From: Pseudomonas baetica
GTDB lineage: Bacteria > Pseudomonadota > Gammaproteobacteria > Pseudomonadales > Pseudomonadaceae
Direction of reading: 5' to 3'
Length of the DNA: 64,000 nt
Assembly: GCF_019733355.1 (NCBI RefSeq)
Contig: NZ_JAIHLQ010000007.1
Location: 124,001-188,000, forward strand
Every line of letters starts with the position of its first letter. The first letter of the stretch is position 1. Made by a program: the position numbers and the translations under genes. Below are positions 48,145 through 56,810 of this stretch, piece by piece. The notes beneath the pieces were generated by a model, which was not told the origin of the DNA, ran no database searches, and was given only the letters and a program-made list of their open reading frames with translations.

Positions 48145-48182
48145 AAAAAGCCCGCCAAGGCGTAAACCTTGGCGGGCTTTTT
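48145..48182. terminator. Bidirectional terminator
   Basis: AAAAAGCCCGCCAAGG and CCTTGGCGGGCTTTTT, a near-perfect 16-bp stem between sstT and the convergent DUF1993 gene. Confidence 0.92.
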
Positions 48183-48195
48183 GCTGCCGGGTGGT

Positions 48196-48705
48196 TTAGA
48201 ACGCGCCCATGTAATCGCGTTTACCCACTTCAACACCGTTGTGACGCAGCAAGGCGTAGGTGGTGGTGACATGGAAGAAGAACTGCGGCAGACCGTAGGT
48301 CAGCAGATAAGCCTGGCCGCTGAAGCGCTTCTCTTTCGGTGTGCCCGGACGGGTGACGATTTCGATGCCTTCCTGGCCATTGATCTGCTCAGGCTTGATC
48401 TCGCCGATAAAGGCCAGAACCTTGGCGATCAAGGCTTGCAGCTCAGCGAAGGTGGTTTCGCTGTCGTCGTATTTCGGAATCTCGACTTCGGCCAGACGCG
48501 ACGAAACGCCTTTGGCGAAATCAACCGCGATCTGCACCTGACGCACCAGCGGGAACATGTCCGGGTACAGACGAGCCTGCAGGAAGGCGTTCGGGTCGAT
48601 GTTTTTCTCGGTGGCGTGGGCTTCAGCCTTTTTCAGGACATCGCTCAGGGCGTTGAGCATTTGTTGAAAAACCGGGACGGATGCGGCGTACAGGGAAATG
48701 GTCAT
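48196..48705 (-). CDS. DUF1993 family protein
   Basis: A 169-residue soluble protein of the DUF1993 family. The characteristic N terminus (MTISLYAASVPVFQQMLNALSDVLKKAE) and the C-terminal QAYLLTYGLPQFFFHVTTTYALLRHNGVEVGKRDYMG are visible. The fold is expected to be a DinB-like four-helix bundle with a possible metal site (His in FFHVTTTYALLRHNG). No role is established. Confidence 0.92.
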   Translation of the reverse strand: MTISLYAASVPVFQQMLNALSDVLKKAEAHATEKNIDPNAFLQARLYPDMFPLVRQVQIAVDFAKGVSSRLAEVEIPKYDDSETTFAELQALIAKVLAFIGEIKPEQINGQEGIEIVTRPGTPKEKRFSGQAYLLTYGLPQFFFHVTTTYALLRHNGVEVGKRDYMGAF

Positions 48706-48830
48706 GGCAATCTCATGTGGTGGCTGGGTGGAACGTGGAGGCGATTATAGCCATGCTTGATGACCACACGGCTTGCCTTTTGTTTGGCAAGGATTAGGCT
48801 AGGCGCCTTCGACTGCAGAGGGAACGCGCG

Positions 48831-49475
48831 ATGTCCACAGAACCAGAATCCAGCTTCGACGAACCACGGCTCAACGCCACGGAAATCCGCATCCTGGGAT
48901 CACTGATCGAAAAACAGGCCACCAGCCCGGAAACCTATCCGCTGACTCTCAACGCGCTGGTGACCGCGTGTAATCAGAAAACCAGTCGCGAACCGGTGAT
49001 GAACCTGACTCAGGGCCAGGTGGGCCAGAGCCTGCGTGCACTGGAAGGTCGCGGCTTCGCCAAATTGGTCATGGGCAGCCGCGCCGACCGCTGGGAGCAC
49101 AAGGTCGACAAAGCGCTGGAGTTGGTGCCGGCGCAGGTGGCGCTGACCGGGCTGATGTTTCTGCGCGGTCCGCAAACCGTTAACGAACTGCTGACACGCA
49201 GTGGGCGCATGCATGATTTCGAAGATGCCGAGCAAGTGGTGCATCAGCTTGAGCGCTTGATCGCTCGCGGGCTGGCGGTGTTGATTGCGCGCCAGGCTGG
49301 GCAGCGCGAAGACCGCTATAGCCATGCGCTGGGCGATGCGGCGGATATCGAGGCGATTCTGGCGGCGCGGCAAAATCCCGGGGAGCGCGTCAGCGGCGGG
49401 GTTTCGATCGAACGGATCGAAGAGCTTGAGGCGCGGATTGCGGCACTGGAAGAGCGCCTGGCCCGCCTCGAATAA
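48831..49475 (+). CDS. YceH family protein (DUF480)
   Basis: A 214-residue conserved protein. Two winged-helix-like repeats ([43 protein letters not shown] and the later [20 protein letters not shown]) are followed by a C-terminal coiled coil ([19 protein letters not shown], about 195-214). It resembles a DNA-binding protein but no target is known. A partial REP follows the stop. Confidence 0.92.
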   Translation: MSTEPESSFDEPRLNATEIRILGSLIEKQATSPETYPLTLNALVTACNQKTSREPVMNLTQGQVGQSLRALEGRGFAKLVMGSRADRWEHKVDKALELVPAQVALTGLMFLRGPQTVNELLTRSGRMHDFEDAEQVVHQLERLIARGLAVLIARQAGQREDRYSHALGDAADIEAILAARQNPGERVSGGVSIERIEELEARIAALEERLARLE

Positions 49476-49489
49476 ACACCATCCCCCTT

Positions 49490-49521
49490 TGGGAGCGGGC
49501 TTGCTCGTGAAGAAGCCCGCT
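49490..49521. repeat. Single REP copy
   Basis: GGGAGCGGGCTTGCTCGTGAAGAAGCCCGC, a lone palindromic unit after the yceH-family gene. Confidence 0.75.
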
Positions 49522-49542
49522 GAACCAATACAGACTTAAAGA

Positions 49543-50361
49543 TCAGCTACGGGCAAATGCCACTGCAGCCTGAAACTGCTCTTCGGTCGGCCGCACCCCG
49601 GTGTACAACACAAACTGCTCCAGCGCCTGGATCGCTATCACTTCCAGCCCGGTAATGACCCGCTTCCCTTGCGCGCGGCCACGCATGATCAGCGGCGTTT
49701 CCGAAGGAATGGCCACCACATCAAACACCATGTCGGCCGCCTTGATCACCTCAGGTTCAAACGCCAGTTGCCCCGCCTCAGGGCCGCCATCCATGCCGAC
49801 CGGCGTCACATTGATCAGCATCTGCGCACGTTCATCCCCCAGTTCAGCCTGCCAGCGATAACCCAGCGAGTCTGCCAGCGCACGTGCGGCGCGTTCATTG
49901 CGCGCCACGATCAAGCCGTTTTTATAACCGCCGTCGCGCAAGGCACTGGCCACTGCCTTGGCCATACCGCCGCTGCCGCGCAGAGCGAAAGTCGAATCCT
50001 TGGGCACCGCGTGGGTTTCCAGCAACTGCGCGATGGCGATGTAATCGGTGTTGTAGGCCTTGAGATGGCCATTAGTGTTGACGACAGTATTGATCGACTG
50101 AATCGCCGCCGCCGAGGCATCCAGTTCATCGACCAACTCGATGCAGGCTTCCTTGAACGGCATCGATACGCCACAGCCACGAATGCCCAAGGCGCGAATC
50201 CCGCCGACAGCGCCGATCAGGTCCTGGCTGCTGAACGCCTTGTAGTAGAAGTTCAGGCCCAGTTGCTCATACAAATGATTATGAAACCGCAGACCGAAAT
50301 TGCCTGGGCGTCCGGACAGGGACATGCACAGCTGGGTGTCTTTGTTCGGGTTCATCTGCAT
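49543..50361 (-). CDS. Shikimate dehydrogenase-like protein
   Basis: A 272-residue AroE-superfamily dehydrogenase. The N-terminal substrate domain has the catalytic lysine and context GVSMPFKEACIELVDELD, then SINTVVNTNGHLKAYNTDY. The Rossmann domain follows, with LRGSGGMAKAVASAL instead of the common GxGGxxxA loop, and VITGLEVIAIQALEQF at the end. The substitutions near the N terminus (MSLSGRPGNFG) separate it from housekeeping AroE, so it is probably a paralogue such as YdiB or a quinate/aminoshikimate-type enzyme. GGAGAAG precedes the ATG. Confidence 0.88.
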   Translation of the reverse strand: MQMNPNKDTQLCMSLSGRPGNFGLRFHNHLYEQLGLNFYYKAFSSQDLIGAVGGIRALGIRGCGVSMPFKEACIELVDELDASAAAIQSINTVVNTNGHLKAYNTDYIAIAQLLETHAVPKDSTFALRGSGGMAKAVASALRDGGYKNGLIVARNERAARALADSLGYRWQAELGDERAQMLINVTPVGMDGGPEAGQLAFEPEVIKAADMVFDVVAIPSETPLIMRGRAQGKRVITGLEVIAIQALEQFVLYTGVRPTEEQFQAAVAFARS

Positions 50362-50606
50362 GAAACTTCTCCTTCAAACGCACTTTCGGATGGACGGGAT
50401 TAGCCATTCCATCGGGTTCTGAATGATCATATCGCTTGCCTGCACCGGGCTTGCGCGAGCCGGTAACGAAACCGCTACAGACCTTACACAAAATTTACCC
50501 AGCGGCTGTGCTGATTTTAAAAATTTCGCTGTCTTAGAAGTATCCCCGCGACATCCATGGACCTATTGCAGGCCAGGGAGCCGGGTTGAAGAACCGAGGA
50601 ATTATC

Positions 50607-50966
50607 ATGATTCGTAAACTCTCCATTATGGCCTTGCTGATCGGCGCACTCGCTGTAACAGGCCAGGCAGAAGCCGGTCGTGGCCATGGCTGGCAAGGCC
50701 CGGCGGTGTTTGGCGCGATCGTCGGCTCGGCCATCATCGGCTCGGCACTGATCAACCAGGATCGACCGGTGTACGTGCAGCAACAGCCGGTTTACGTTCA
50801 GCCCCAACCGGTTTATGTGCAGCAACCGCCACCACCGGTCTACTACCAGCCAGCGCCGGTTTATGTGCAGCAACCGGTTTACGTCCAGCCGGCCCCCGTC
50901 TACTACGGCCCGCCTCGCGGCTACTACGGTCACCCACATGGCTACTACGGCGGCCCACGCTGGTAA
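50607..50966 (+). CDS. Secreted PVYVQ-repeat protein
   Basis: A 119-residue protein with signal peptide (about 1-23, ending QAEAG). A short glycine-rich hydrophobic stretch resembling a glycine-zipper follows (AVFGAIVGSAIIGSALI). Next are tandem PVYVQQ/PVYVQP/PVYYQP repeats (about 54-100), and a GYYGHPHGYYGGPRW tail. Such Tyr/Pro repeats suggest an extended or self-associating envelope protein. GAGGA precedes the ATG (MIRKLSIM). Function unknown. Confidence 0.85.
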   Translation: MIRKLSIMALLIGALAVTGQAEAGRGHGWQGPAVFGAIVGSAIIGSALINQDRPVYVQQQPVYVQPQPVYVQQPPPPVYYQPAPVYVQQPVYVQPAPVYYGPPRGYYGHPHGYYGGPRW

Positions 50967-50977
50967 TCGATAGACAG

Positions 50978-51005
50978 AGCCCTGCTTTATAGCGGGGCTT
51001 TTTTA
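50978..51005 (+). terminator. Terminator of the PVYVQ-repeat gene
   Basis: AGCCCTGCTTTATAGCGGGGCT hairpin with one wobble pair, followed by TTTTTT. Confidence 0.82.
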
Positions 51006-51196
51006 TGACCGTCGGTCGGCCAGCGTCTGAAAAAATCTCGCCAAGGTCGCTGTGAGGACAGTTTCAAGAGCTAAAGTCGGCATGATTGGCTTGACCGTAA
51101 TGGACCCCTCCATAAAACGGTCATCTTTTTGTCATGACGGAACCGCAATCTGAATCCGTCCGTAAACAACAGGTTGATAACAACAAGGACGATTGT

Positions 51197-51391
51197 ATGC
51201 CTACACAAAACCCGCACCGCGTCGTCGGCCTGTGCACCTCAAGCAAGGTGTACAGCGCGCTGACCGAACTCAAGCACCTGGAAGGCCACCGCTGCGCCAA
51301 GTTTCTTTCGCTGCTGGCCGAGAACCTTGTGCACAAGGGGCTACTCAATGAGCGCGAAGTGGTGCACATGCTCGACCAGGTTGTCGACTGA
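51197..51391 (+). CDS. Small conserved-looking hypothetical protein
   Basis: A 64-residue soluble protein, MPTQNPHRVVGLCTSSKVYS then a helical C-terminal half (FLSLLAENLVHKGLLNEREVVHMLDQVV). AAGGACG precedes the ATG. No family recognised. It stands alone with about 100 bp before the next small gene. Confidence 0.7.
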   Translation: MPTQNPHRVVGLCTSSKVYSALTELKHLEGHRCAKFLSLLAENLVHKGLLNEREVVHMLDQVVD

Positions 51392-51492
51392 AGCGCCCTC
51401 ACTGTTATCAATGACCACTATCAAAAGCGTTGATTGTCCCTGAGAACCACGAATGCCTAAGGTGGCCCCATCGTTTGATGGAGGTTTCAGTC

Positions 51493-51675
51493 ATGGCTCA
51501 GGTTCAAATCATGTCGGTCATTGGCAGCGCCGTTCCCGCTCCACTCAGAGAGCTGGGTTTGCTCGCCTGTTGGTATCTGGTGCGCGACGGCGAGCCGATC
51601 AGCGGCCCGCTGACATCATTACCAGCGGCGCAGGCCTTGTCGCAACAGATCGTCCGCAACCCGTTTCAAGCCTAA
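51493..51675 (+). CDS. Small hypothetical protein
   Basis: A 60-residue protein (MAQVQIMSVIGSAVPAPLRE then LGLLACWYLVRDGEPISGPL). GGAGGTTTCAGTC before the ATG is a strong ribosome site. The stop codon overlaps the end of the convergent AI-2E-family gene. It follows the previous small gene on the same strand by 101 bp. No family recognised. Confidence 0.7.
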   Translation: MAQVQIMSVIGSAVPAPLRELGLLACWYLVRDGEPISGPLTSLPAAQALSQQIVRNPFQA

Positions 51676-52733
51676 GGTAGCTGCACCTTGGGCTTGGTCT
51701 CGACGAACAGCGCCCAACTTGACATGAACAGCGCCGCAACCAACGGCCCGATCACAAACCCGTTCAGACCGAAGACTGCCAGACCGCCCAGCGTCGAAAT
51801 CAGGATCAAGTAGTCGGGCATGCGAGTGTCCTTGCCCACCAGAACCGGCCGCAGCACGTTGTCGACCAGACCGATCACAAAAACCCCGAACAACCCCAGC
51901 ACGACGCCCTGCCAGATCATCCCGCTGAGCAAGAAATAAACCGCCACCGGCGCCCAGACAATCCCCGCTCCCACCGCCGGCAACAGCGATAGAAACGCCA
52001 TCAACACCGCCCACAGCAACGCGCTGGGTATGTCGAGAAACCAGAAAATCGCTCCGCCCAACGCGCCTTGCGTGATCGCGACGACCAGATTGCCCTTTAC
52101 CGTGGCCCGCACGACCCGGTTGAACTTCAGTTGCAAACGACGCTTTTGATGCTCTTCCAGCGGAATCGCAATGCGTACCTTGCGCACCAGCTCCGCGCCG
52201 TCGCGCAGAAAGAAAAACAGCAAGTACAGCATGACGAAGAAACTCACCACGAACTCGAACGTACCCTGGCCAAAACTGAATGCCTGGGTCGCCAGTACCT
52301 GACTGCCTTGCATCGCCGCTTTGACGATTTTTTCGCGCAAGGCATTGAGTTCACCCATGCCAAAGCGGTCCAGCAGATGCTGGAAGTATTGCGGCAGGCT
52401 GTGCTTGAACTGCGCCAGATAGGCCGCAATGTCCAGCTCGCCACTTTCGATATTCTTGTAAAGCGTCGCCCCTTCCTGCACCAGCAACACGCTGAGGATG
52501 ATCACCGGCAAAATCGCGATCACCAGGCAGATGCTCAACGTACACAGCGAGGTGACATTGCGCTGCCAGCCGAATTTCCCCTGCAACTTGCGCTGCATCG
52601 GCGCAAACAGAATGCCCAGGATCACCGCCCAGAACACCGCGCCATAAAACGGCAGCAGAATCCAGATAAAGGCCACCGTGACCAGTACCAGCAGCACCGT
52701 CAGGGATTTGAATTGAAGACTTTTTACGTTCAT
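51672..52733 (-). CDS. AI-2E family transporter (PerM-like)
   Basis: A 353-residue permease of the AI-2E exporter family, with about eight helices: paired helices at the N terminus, a central soluble segment (about 95-140) and a C-terminal group (VGLVDNVLRPVLVGKDTRMPDYLILISTLGGLAVFGLNGFVIGP, the family signature). Members include TqsA, PerM and sodium/proton antiporters, so AI-2 export is only one possible role. Its last codons overlap the stop of the convergent small gene. Confidence 0.92.
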   Translation of the reverse strand: MNVKSLQFKSLTVLLVLVTVAFIWILLPFYGAVFWAVILGILFAPMQRKLQGKFGWQRNVTSLCTLSICLVIAILPVIILSVLLVQEGATLYKNIESGELDIAAYLAQFKHSLPQYFQHLLDRFGMGELNALREKIVKAAMQGSQVLATQAFSFGQGTFEFVVSFFVMLYLLFFFLRDGAELVRKVRIAIPLEEHQKRRLQLKFNRVVRATVKGNLVVAITQGALGGAIFWFLDIPSALLWAVLMAFLSLLPAVGAGIVWAPVAVYFLLSGMIWQGVVLGLFGVFVIGLVDNVLRPVLVGKDTRMPDYLILISTLGGLAVFGLNGFVIGPLVAALFMSSWALFVETKPKVQLP

Positions 52734-52930
52734 GTCCGGTCCATGTCAGTCAGGCGTCATGTACGCCCAAAACCTTAGTCAGCCGGGGCGTGCGCGAGTG
52801 CCATCTTTATTCATGGGGCGTCGCTGCGGCGCCTGCGCAGCGCAGCCTCACTGACCCAAACGTAGATACAGATCAATAAACCCCGATTTCATCCGCATTA
52901 CCCTGCCGCGCTTTTGCGACCGATGCCGCC

Positions 52931-54262
52931 ATGACCCTCACGCCAGACCTCACCGCCCCGGAACTGCTCGCTCCCGCCGGCACCCTGAAAAACATGCGTT
53001 ACGCCTTCGCCTACGGCGCCGATGCGGTGTATGCGGGCCAACCGCGCTACAGCCTGCGCGTGCGCAACAACGAGTTCGACCATGCCAATCTGGCGCTGGG
53101 CATTCGTGAGGCTCAGGCACAGGGCAAACGCTTCTACGTGGTGGTCAACATCGCGCCGCACAACGCCAAGCTGAAGACCTTTCTCAAGGACCTGGCGCCG
53201 GTGATTGAAATGGCACCGGACGCGCTGATCATGTCCGACCCCGGGCTGATCATGCTGGTGCGTCGGCATTTCCCGCAGATGCCGATTCACTTGTCGGTAC
53301 AGGCCAACACCGTGAACTGGGCGAGCGTTGAGTTCTGGCAACAGCAAGGGCTGAGCCGGATCATCCTCTCGCGGGAATTGTCGCTGGAGGAAATTGGCGA
53401 GATTCGCGAGCAAGTGCCCGGCATGGAGCTGGAAGTATTCGTTCACGGCGCGCTGTGCATGGCTTATTCCGGCCGTTGCCTGCTGTCGGGTTACATGAAC
53501 AAACGCGACGCCAATCAGGGCACTTGCACCAACGCTTGCCGCTGGAAATATTCGGCGCAGGAGGCTACCCAGAATCAGCTCGGCGAGATCGTGCAGACCT
53601 TCCAGCCCGAACCGACGCTGGGCATTGGCACCCCGACCGATCAAGTGTTCCTGTTGCAGGAAGCCAACCGTCCGGATGAGTTGATGCCCGCCTTCGAAGA
53701 CGAGCACGGCACTTACATCATGAACGCCAAGGACCTGCGCGCGGTGCAACATGTCGAGCGTCTGGCGCGCATGGGCGTGCATTCATTGAAGATCGAAGGC
53801 CGAACCAAATCGCACTTCTATTGCGCCCGCACCACCCAGGTATATCGCCGGGCAATTGATGATGCGGTGGCCGGGCGTGAGTTCGATCGCAGCCTGATGA
53901 CCGATCTGGAGTCACTGGCCCAGCGCGGCTACACCGAAGGTTTCCTGCGCCGGCATGTGCATGACGAATACCAGAATTATCAGAACGGCAGTTCGGTGTC
54001 GCAGCGTCAGCAGTTTGTTGGGGAATTGACCGGCGAGCGGCGTGATCGTCTGGCGCAGGTCAAGGTGAAGAACCGTTTCGCCCTGGGTGATCATCTGGAA
54101 CTGATGACGCCCAAGGGCAATTTTCATTTTGACCTGCATGAACTGCAGAACCTCAAAGGGCAGGCGATCGAGGTCGCACCGGGGGATGGGCACACGGTCT
54201 ATGTGCCGATTCCGGATACGGTGGACTTGCACTTTGGGTTGTTGATGCGCGATGTGAATTGA
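52931..54262 (+). CDS. trhP: U32 family protein, tRNA 5-hydroxyuridine modification (TrhP/YegQ)
   Basis: A 443-residue peptidase-U32-family protein with the signature ELEVFVHGALCMAYSGRCLLSGYMNKRDANQGTC and further Cys (NACRWKY) likely to bind an iron-sulfur cluster. YegQ/TrhP in E. coli makes 5-hydroxyuridine at tRNA position 34 using prephenate, so the old peptidase label is misleading. The C-terminal beta domain (about 360-443) is intact. It is monocistronic, with a REPIN immediately downstream. Confidence 0.92.
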   Translation: MTLTPDLTAPELLAPAGTLKNMRYAFAYGADAVYAGQPRYSLRVRNNEFDHANLALGIREAQAQGKRFYVVVNIAPHNAKLKTFLKDLAPVIEMAPDALIMSDPGLIMLVRRHFPQMPIHLSVQANTVNWASVEFWQQQGLSRIILSRELSLEEIGEIREQVPGMELEVFVHGALCMAYSGRCLLSGYMNKRDANQGTCTNACRWKYSAQEATQNQLGEIVQTFQPEPTLGIGTPTDQVFLLQEANRPDELMPAFEDEHGTYIMNAKDLRAVQHVERLARMGVHSLKIEGRTKSHFYCARTTQVYRRAIDDAVAGREFDRSLMTDLESLAQRGYTEGFLRRHVHDEYQNYQNGSSVSQRQQFVGELTGERRDRLAQVKVKNRFALGDHLELMTPKGNFHFDLHELQNLKGQAIEVAPGDGHTVYVPIPDTVDLHFGLLMRDVN

Positions 54263-54270
54263 GGCTGAGG

Positions 54271-54353
54271 CCGCCTTCGCGAGCAAGCCCGCCTCCACAC
54301 TGCCTCTCTGTCTTGCAAATACCCCTGTGGGGGCGGGTTTGCTCGCGAAGAGG
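54271..54353. repeat. REPIN, opposite arm order
   Basis: Here the pair runs CCTTCGCGAGCAAGCCCGCC ... GTGGGGGCGGGTTTGCTCGCGAAG, so the arms point outward rather than inward as in the other copies. Confidence 0.85.
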
Positions 54354-54370
54354 TCCGCTGCCTGCGCCAA

Positions 54371-55084
54371 TCAACCCTGCGCGCAAAACCGATCCCGGCT
54401 ATTGGTCAGGTGCAGCCACATCGCTGCACGCGCGGCGTCTGCATCCTGACGCTTGATCGCGTTCACAATCGCCTCGTGTTCCAGATTCGCCAACTGCCCG
54501 AGCTTGCTCAGATCCGCCGCCCCGCGCTCGGCCGCATTCAGCCGATGACGCGGAATCATCGCGCTGCCCAAGTGCTGCATGATCTCACTGAAACAGACAT
54601 TGCCAGTGGCCTCGGCGATCAGCAGGTGAAAGCGCCGGTCGGCCTCGACACAACTGTCGTTATTGGCGAGTTGGCGCTGATAGTCATCCAGCGCTTGCCG
54701 CATCTGCAGCAACTGCTGCTCGGTACGCCGTTGCGCCGCCAATGCCGCTGCCTGCGTTTCCAGCCCCATGCGCAACTCGAGCATGCTGCGCACGCCGAGC
54801 GCCGTGTCGACATTGAGTCGCAATCCCTGCTCCGGCGCACGCTCGATCACGAACGTACCAATGCCATGGCGCGTTTCGACCCATCCCGACGCCTGCAATT
54901 TGGAAATCGCCTCGCGCACCACCGTGCGACTCACACCATGTTCCTGAACGATGGCGTTCTCCGATGGCAGCTTGTCGCCGGGCGACATCTGTCCGAGCAG
55001 GATGCTCTGGGTGAGCTTCTCCACCAGATCATGGGCCAGGTTGTGCGCACGTTTGCGGGTAGGGGCGTCGAGGTCTTCTTGCAT
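54371..55084 (-). CDS. GntR/FadR-family regulator of glucarate genes
   Basis: A 237-residue FCD-type GntR regulator. The N-terminal winged helix (LPSENAIVQEHGVSRTVVREAISKLQASGWVETRHGIGTFV) is followed by an all-helical FCD effector domain (about 90-230, with DRRFHLLIAEATGN and the metal-binding His residues). It is divergent from gudP-gudD, so it most likely represses them until glucarate or a related sugar acid binds. Its own promoter region contains the same TTGT-N3-ACAA operators. Confidence 0.92.
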   Translation of the reverse strand: MQEDLDAPTRKRAHNLAHDLVEKLTQSILLGQMSPGDKLPSENAIVQEHGVSRTVVREAISKLQASGWVETRHGIGTFVIERAPEQGLRLNVDTALGVRSMLELRMGLETQAAALAAQRRTEQQLLQMRQALDDYQRQLANNDSCVEADRRFHLLIAEATGNVCFSEIMQHLGSAMIPRHRLNAAERGAADLSKLGQLANLEHEAIVNAIKRQDADAARAAMWLHLTNSRDRFCAQG

Positions 55085-55170
55085 GGTTGGTTCCAGTGAG
55101 CGGACTGGCGAATCGTAGCACCGCACAGGCGTATGACGGGATTGATTCTAGCGCTGAAACACCCGCCTAC

Positions 55171-55181
55171 TTGTATGACAA
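55171..55181. promoter_or_regulatory. GntR-type operator 1 (TTGTATGACAA)
   Basis: A palindrome of the TTGT-N3-ACAA type used by FadR-subfamily sugar-acid regulators, 87 bp upstream of the regulator start. Confidence 0.65.
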
Positions 55182-55346
55182 CACTCAATATCTATTAATA
55201 ATCTGCCGGGTTTGCTATCGACTTCACGCAATTTTGATCGCGTCCTCATGAAATCGCCACTGCCAAAAAAGTAACAAAAACAGGGTTAAAACCCAGAAAA
55301 GCATAAAAACCCTGTCATCCAGAGCAATAAAATCATCCCTACCCAC

Positions 55347-55378
55347 TTGTAGGACAAAAAATCGTAGTTGTATGATGT
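55347..55378. promoter_or_regulatory. GntR-type operators 2 and 3 near gudP
   Basis: TTGTAGGACAA (55347-55357) is a full site. TTGTATGATGT (55368-55378) matches in the left half only. They lie 60-90 bp before gudP, where a repressor would block its promoter. Confidence 0.6.
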
Positions 55379-55413
55379 CTATCAACAACGCCGTATCCAG
55401 CCCTACCCCGCAT

Positions 55414-55421
55414 AAAAATAA
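55414..55421 (+). promoter_or_regulatory. CA motif (Crc/Hfq site) at gudP leader
   Basis: AAAAATAA fits AAnAAnAA and lies just before the GGGAG ribosome site of gudP. Hfq/Crc bound here would block translation while preferred carbon sources are present. Confidence 0.5.
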
Positions 55422-55439
55422 TCAGTGGGAGCAAACCAA

Positions 55440-56786
55440 GTGAAAACCTCCGTCTCGGGGATGAACGAAAGCGTCAACTCAACGCTTTCGTCCGCCATCT
55501 CGAAAGTCAAACGCCACGTACTGCCGCTCTTCGTGATCATGTTCATCGTCAATTACATTGACCGGGTGAACATCGGATTTGTCCGCACCCACATGGAACA
55601 CGACCTGGGCATTGGTGCCGCCGCTTACGGCTTCGGCGCCGGCCTGTTCTTCATCGGCTATGCGCTGTTCGAAGTCCCCTCCAACATGCTGCTGCAGAAA
55701 GTCGGCGCGCGAATCTGGTTGACCCGGATCATGCTCACCTGGGGCCTGGTCGCCGCCAGCATGGCATTCATCCAGACCGAAACTCATTTCTACATTTTGC
55801 GTTTTTTGCTTGGCGTAGCAGAGGCCGGGTTCTTTCCCGGGGTGATCTACTACTTCACCCGTTGGCTACCGGGTGTCGAACGCGGCAAAGCGATTGCGAT
55901 CTTCCTCAGCGGTTCGGCGATCGCCTCGCTGATCTCCGGCCCGCTGTCCGGTCTGCTCCTGCAAATCAACGGGCTGGGCATGCACGGCTGGCAATGGATG
56001 TACTTCATTGAAGGGATGTTCTCGGTGTGCCTGTGCGTGTTCGTCTGGTTCTGGCTCGACGCCAAGCCCCATGACGCCAAATGGCTGACCCGCGCCGAGC
56101 AGGACGCATTGGTCACCGCCATCGACGATGAACAGAAGGCCCGCGAAGCGGCCACACCCCTGCGTCCATCAATGGGCAAACTGCTCAAGGACCGGCAGAT
56201 CATTCTGTTCTGCCTGATCTACTTCTTCATTCAGCTGACGATCTACGCCGCGACCTTCTGGTTGCCGAGCATCATCAAGAAAATGGGCGAGATGAGCGAC
56301 CTCCAGGTCGGGCTGTTCAACTCGATTCCGTGGCTACTGTCGATTGTCGGCATGTATGCCTTCGCGTCCCTCTGCGCCAAGTGGAAGCACCAGCAGGCAT
56401 GGGTCGCCACGGCACTGTTGATCGCTGCGGCGGGGATGTTCATGTCCACCACCGGCGGGCCGATCTTTGCCTTCGTCGCGATCTGTTTTGCAGCGCTGGG
56501 TTTCAAATCCGCCTCGTCGCTGTTCTGGCCGATTCCCCAGGCCTATCTGGATGCGCGGATCGCCGCGGCGGTGATTGCGCTGATCAACTCAGTGGGCAAC
56601 CTCGGCGGCTTCGTAGCGCCGACCACGTTCGGCCTGCTGGAACAACACACCGGCTCGATTCAGGGCGGCCTCTATGGGTTGGCCGCGACCTCGATCATCG
56701 CCGCGATCATCGTGTTCTTCGCCCGCACCTCAGCGAAACCCGCCAATGCTGCCGCCGTGGTCGATGCCACGCCGAAGCACGCCTGA
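55440..56786 (+). CDS. gudP: D-glucarate transporter (MFS, ACS family)
   Basis: A 448-residue anion:cation symporter family MFS protein with twelve helices. The family signature after helix 1 is present (FIVNYIDRVNIGFVRTHMEHDLGI), as is LLGVAEAGFFPGVIYYFTRW. Together with gudD it makes up a glucarate uptake and dehydration unit. The GTG at 55440 is 9 nt after GGGAG and is preferred. A GTG 15 bp upstream and an ATG at 55461 are alternatives. gudD starts 24 bp after its stop. Confidence 0.92.
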   Translation: MKTSVSGMNESVNSTLSSAISKVKRHVLPLFVIMFIVNYIDRVNIGFVRTHMEHDLGIGAAAYGFGAGLFFIGYALFEVPSNMLLQKVGARIWLTRIMLTWGLVAASMAFIQTETHFYILRFLLGVAEAGFFPGVIYYFTRWLPGVERGKAIAIFLSGSAIASLISGPLSGLLLQINGLGMHGWQWMYFIEGMFSVCLCVFVWFWLDAKPHDAKWLTRAEQDALVTAIDDEQKAREAATPLRPSMGKLLKDRQIILFCLIYFFIQLTIYAATFWLPSIIKKMGEMSDLQVGLFNSIPWLLSIVGMYAFASLCAKWKHQQAWVATALLIAAAGMFMSTTGGPIFAFVAICFAALGFKSASSLFWPIPQAYLDARIAAAVIALINSVGNLGGFVAPTTFGLLEQHTGSIQGGLYGLAATSIIAAIIVFFARTSAKPANAAAVVDATPKHA

Positions 56787-56810
56787 CTCTCTGTTTTCAA
56801 GGATAAAACA

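Noticed and set aside
52931..54262. Annotation as a secreted collagenase-type peptidase (U32)
   Set aside because: There is no signal peptide and the sequence follows the YegQ/TrhP type, a tRNA-modifying protein. The peptidase label is historical.
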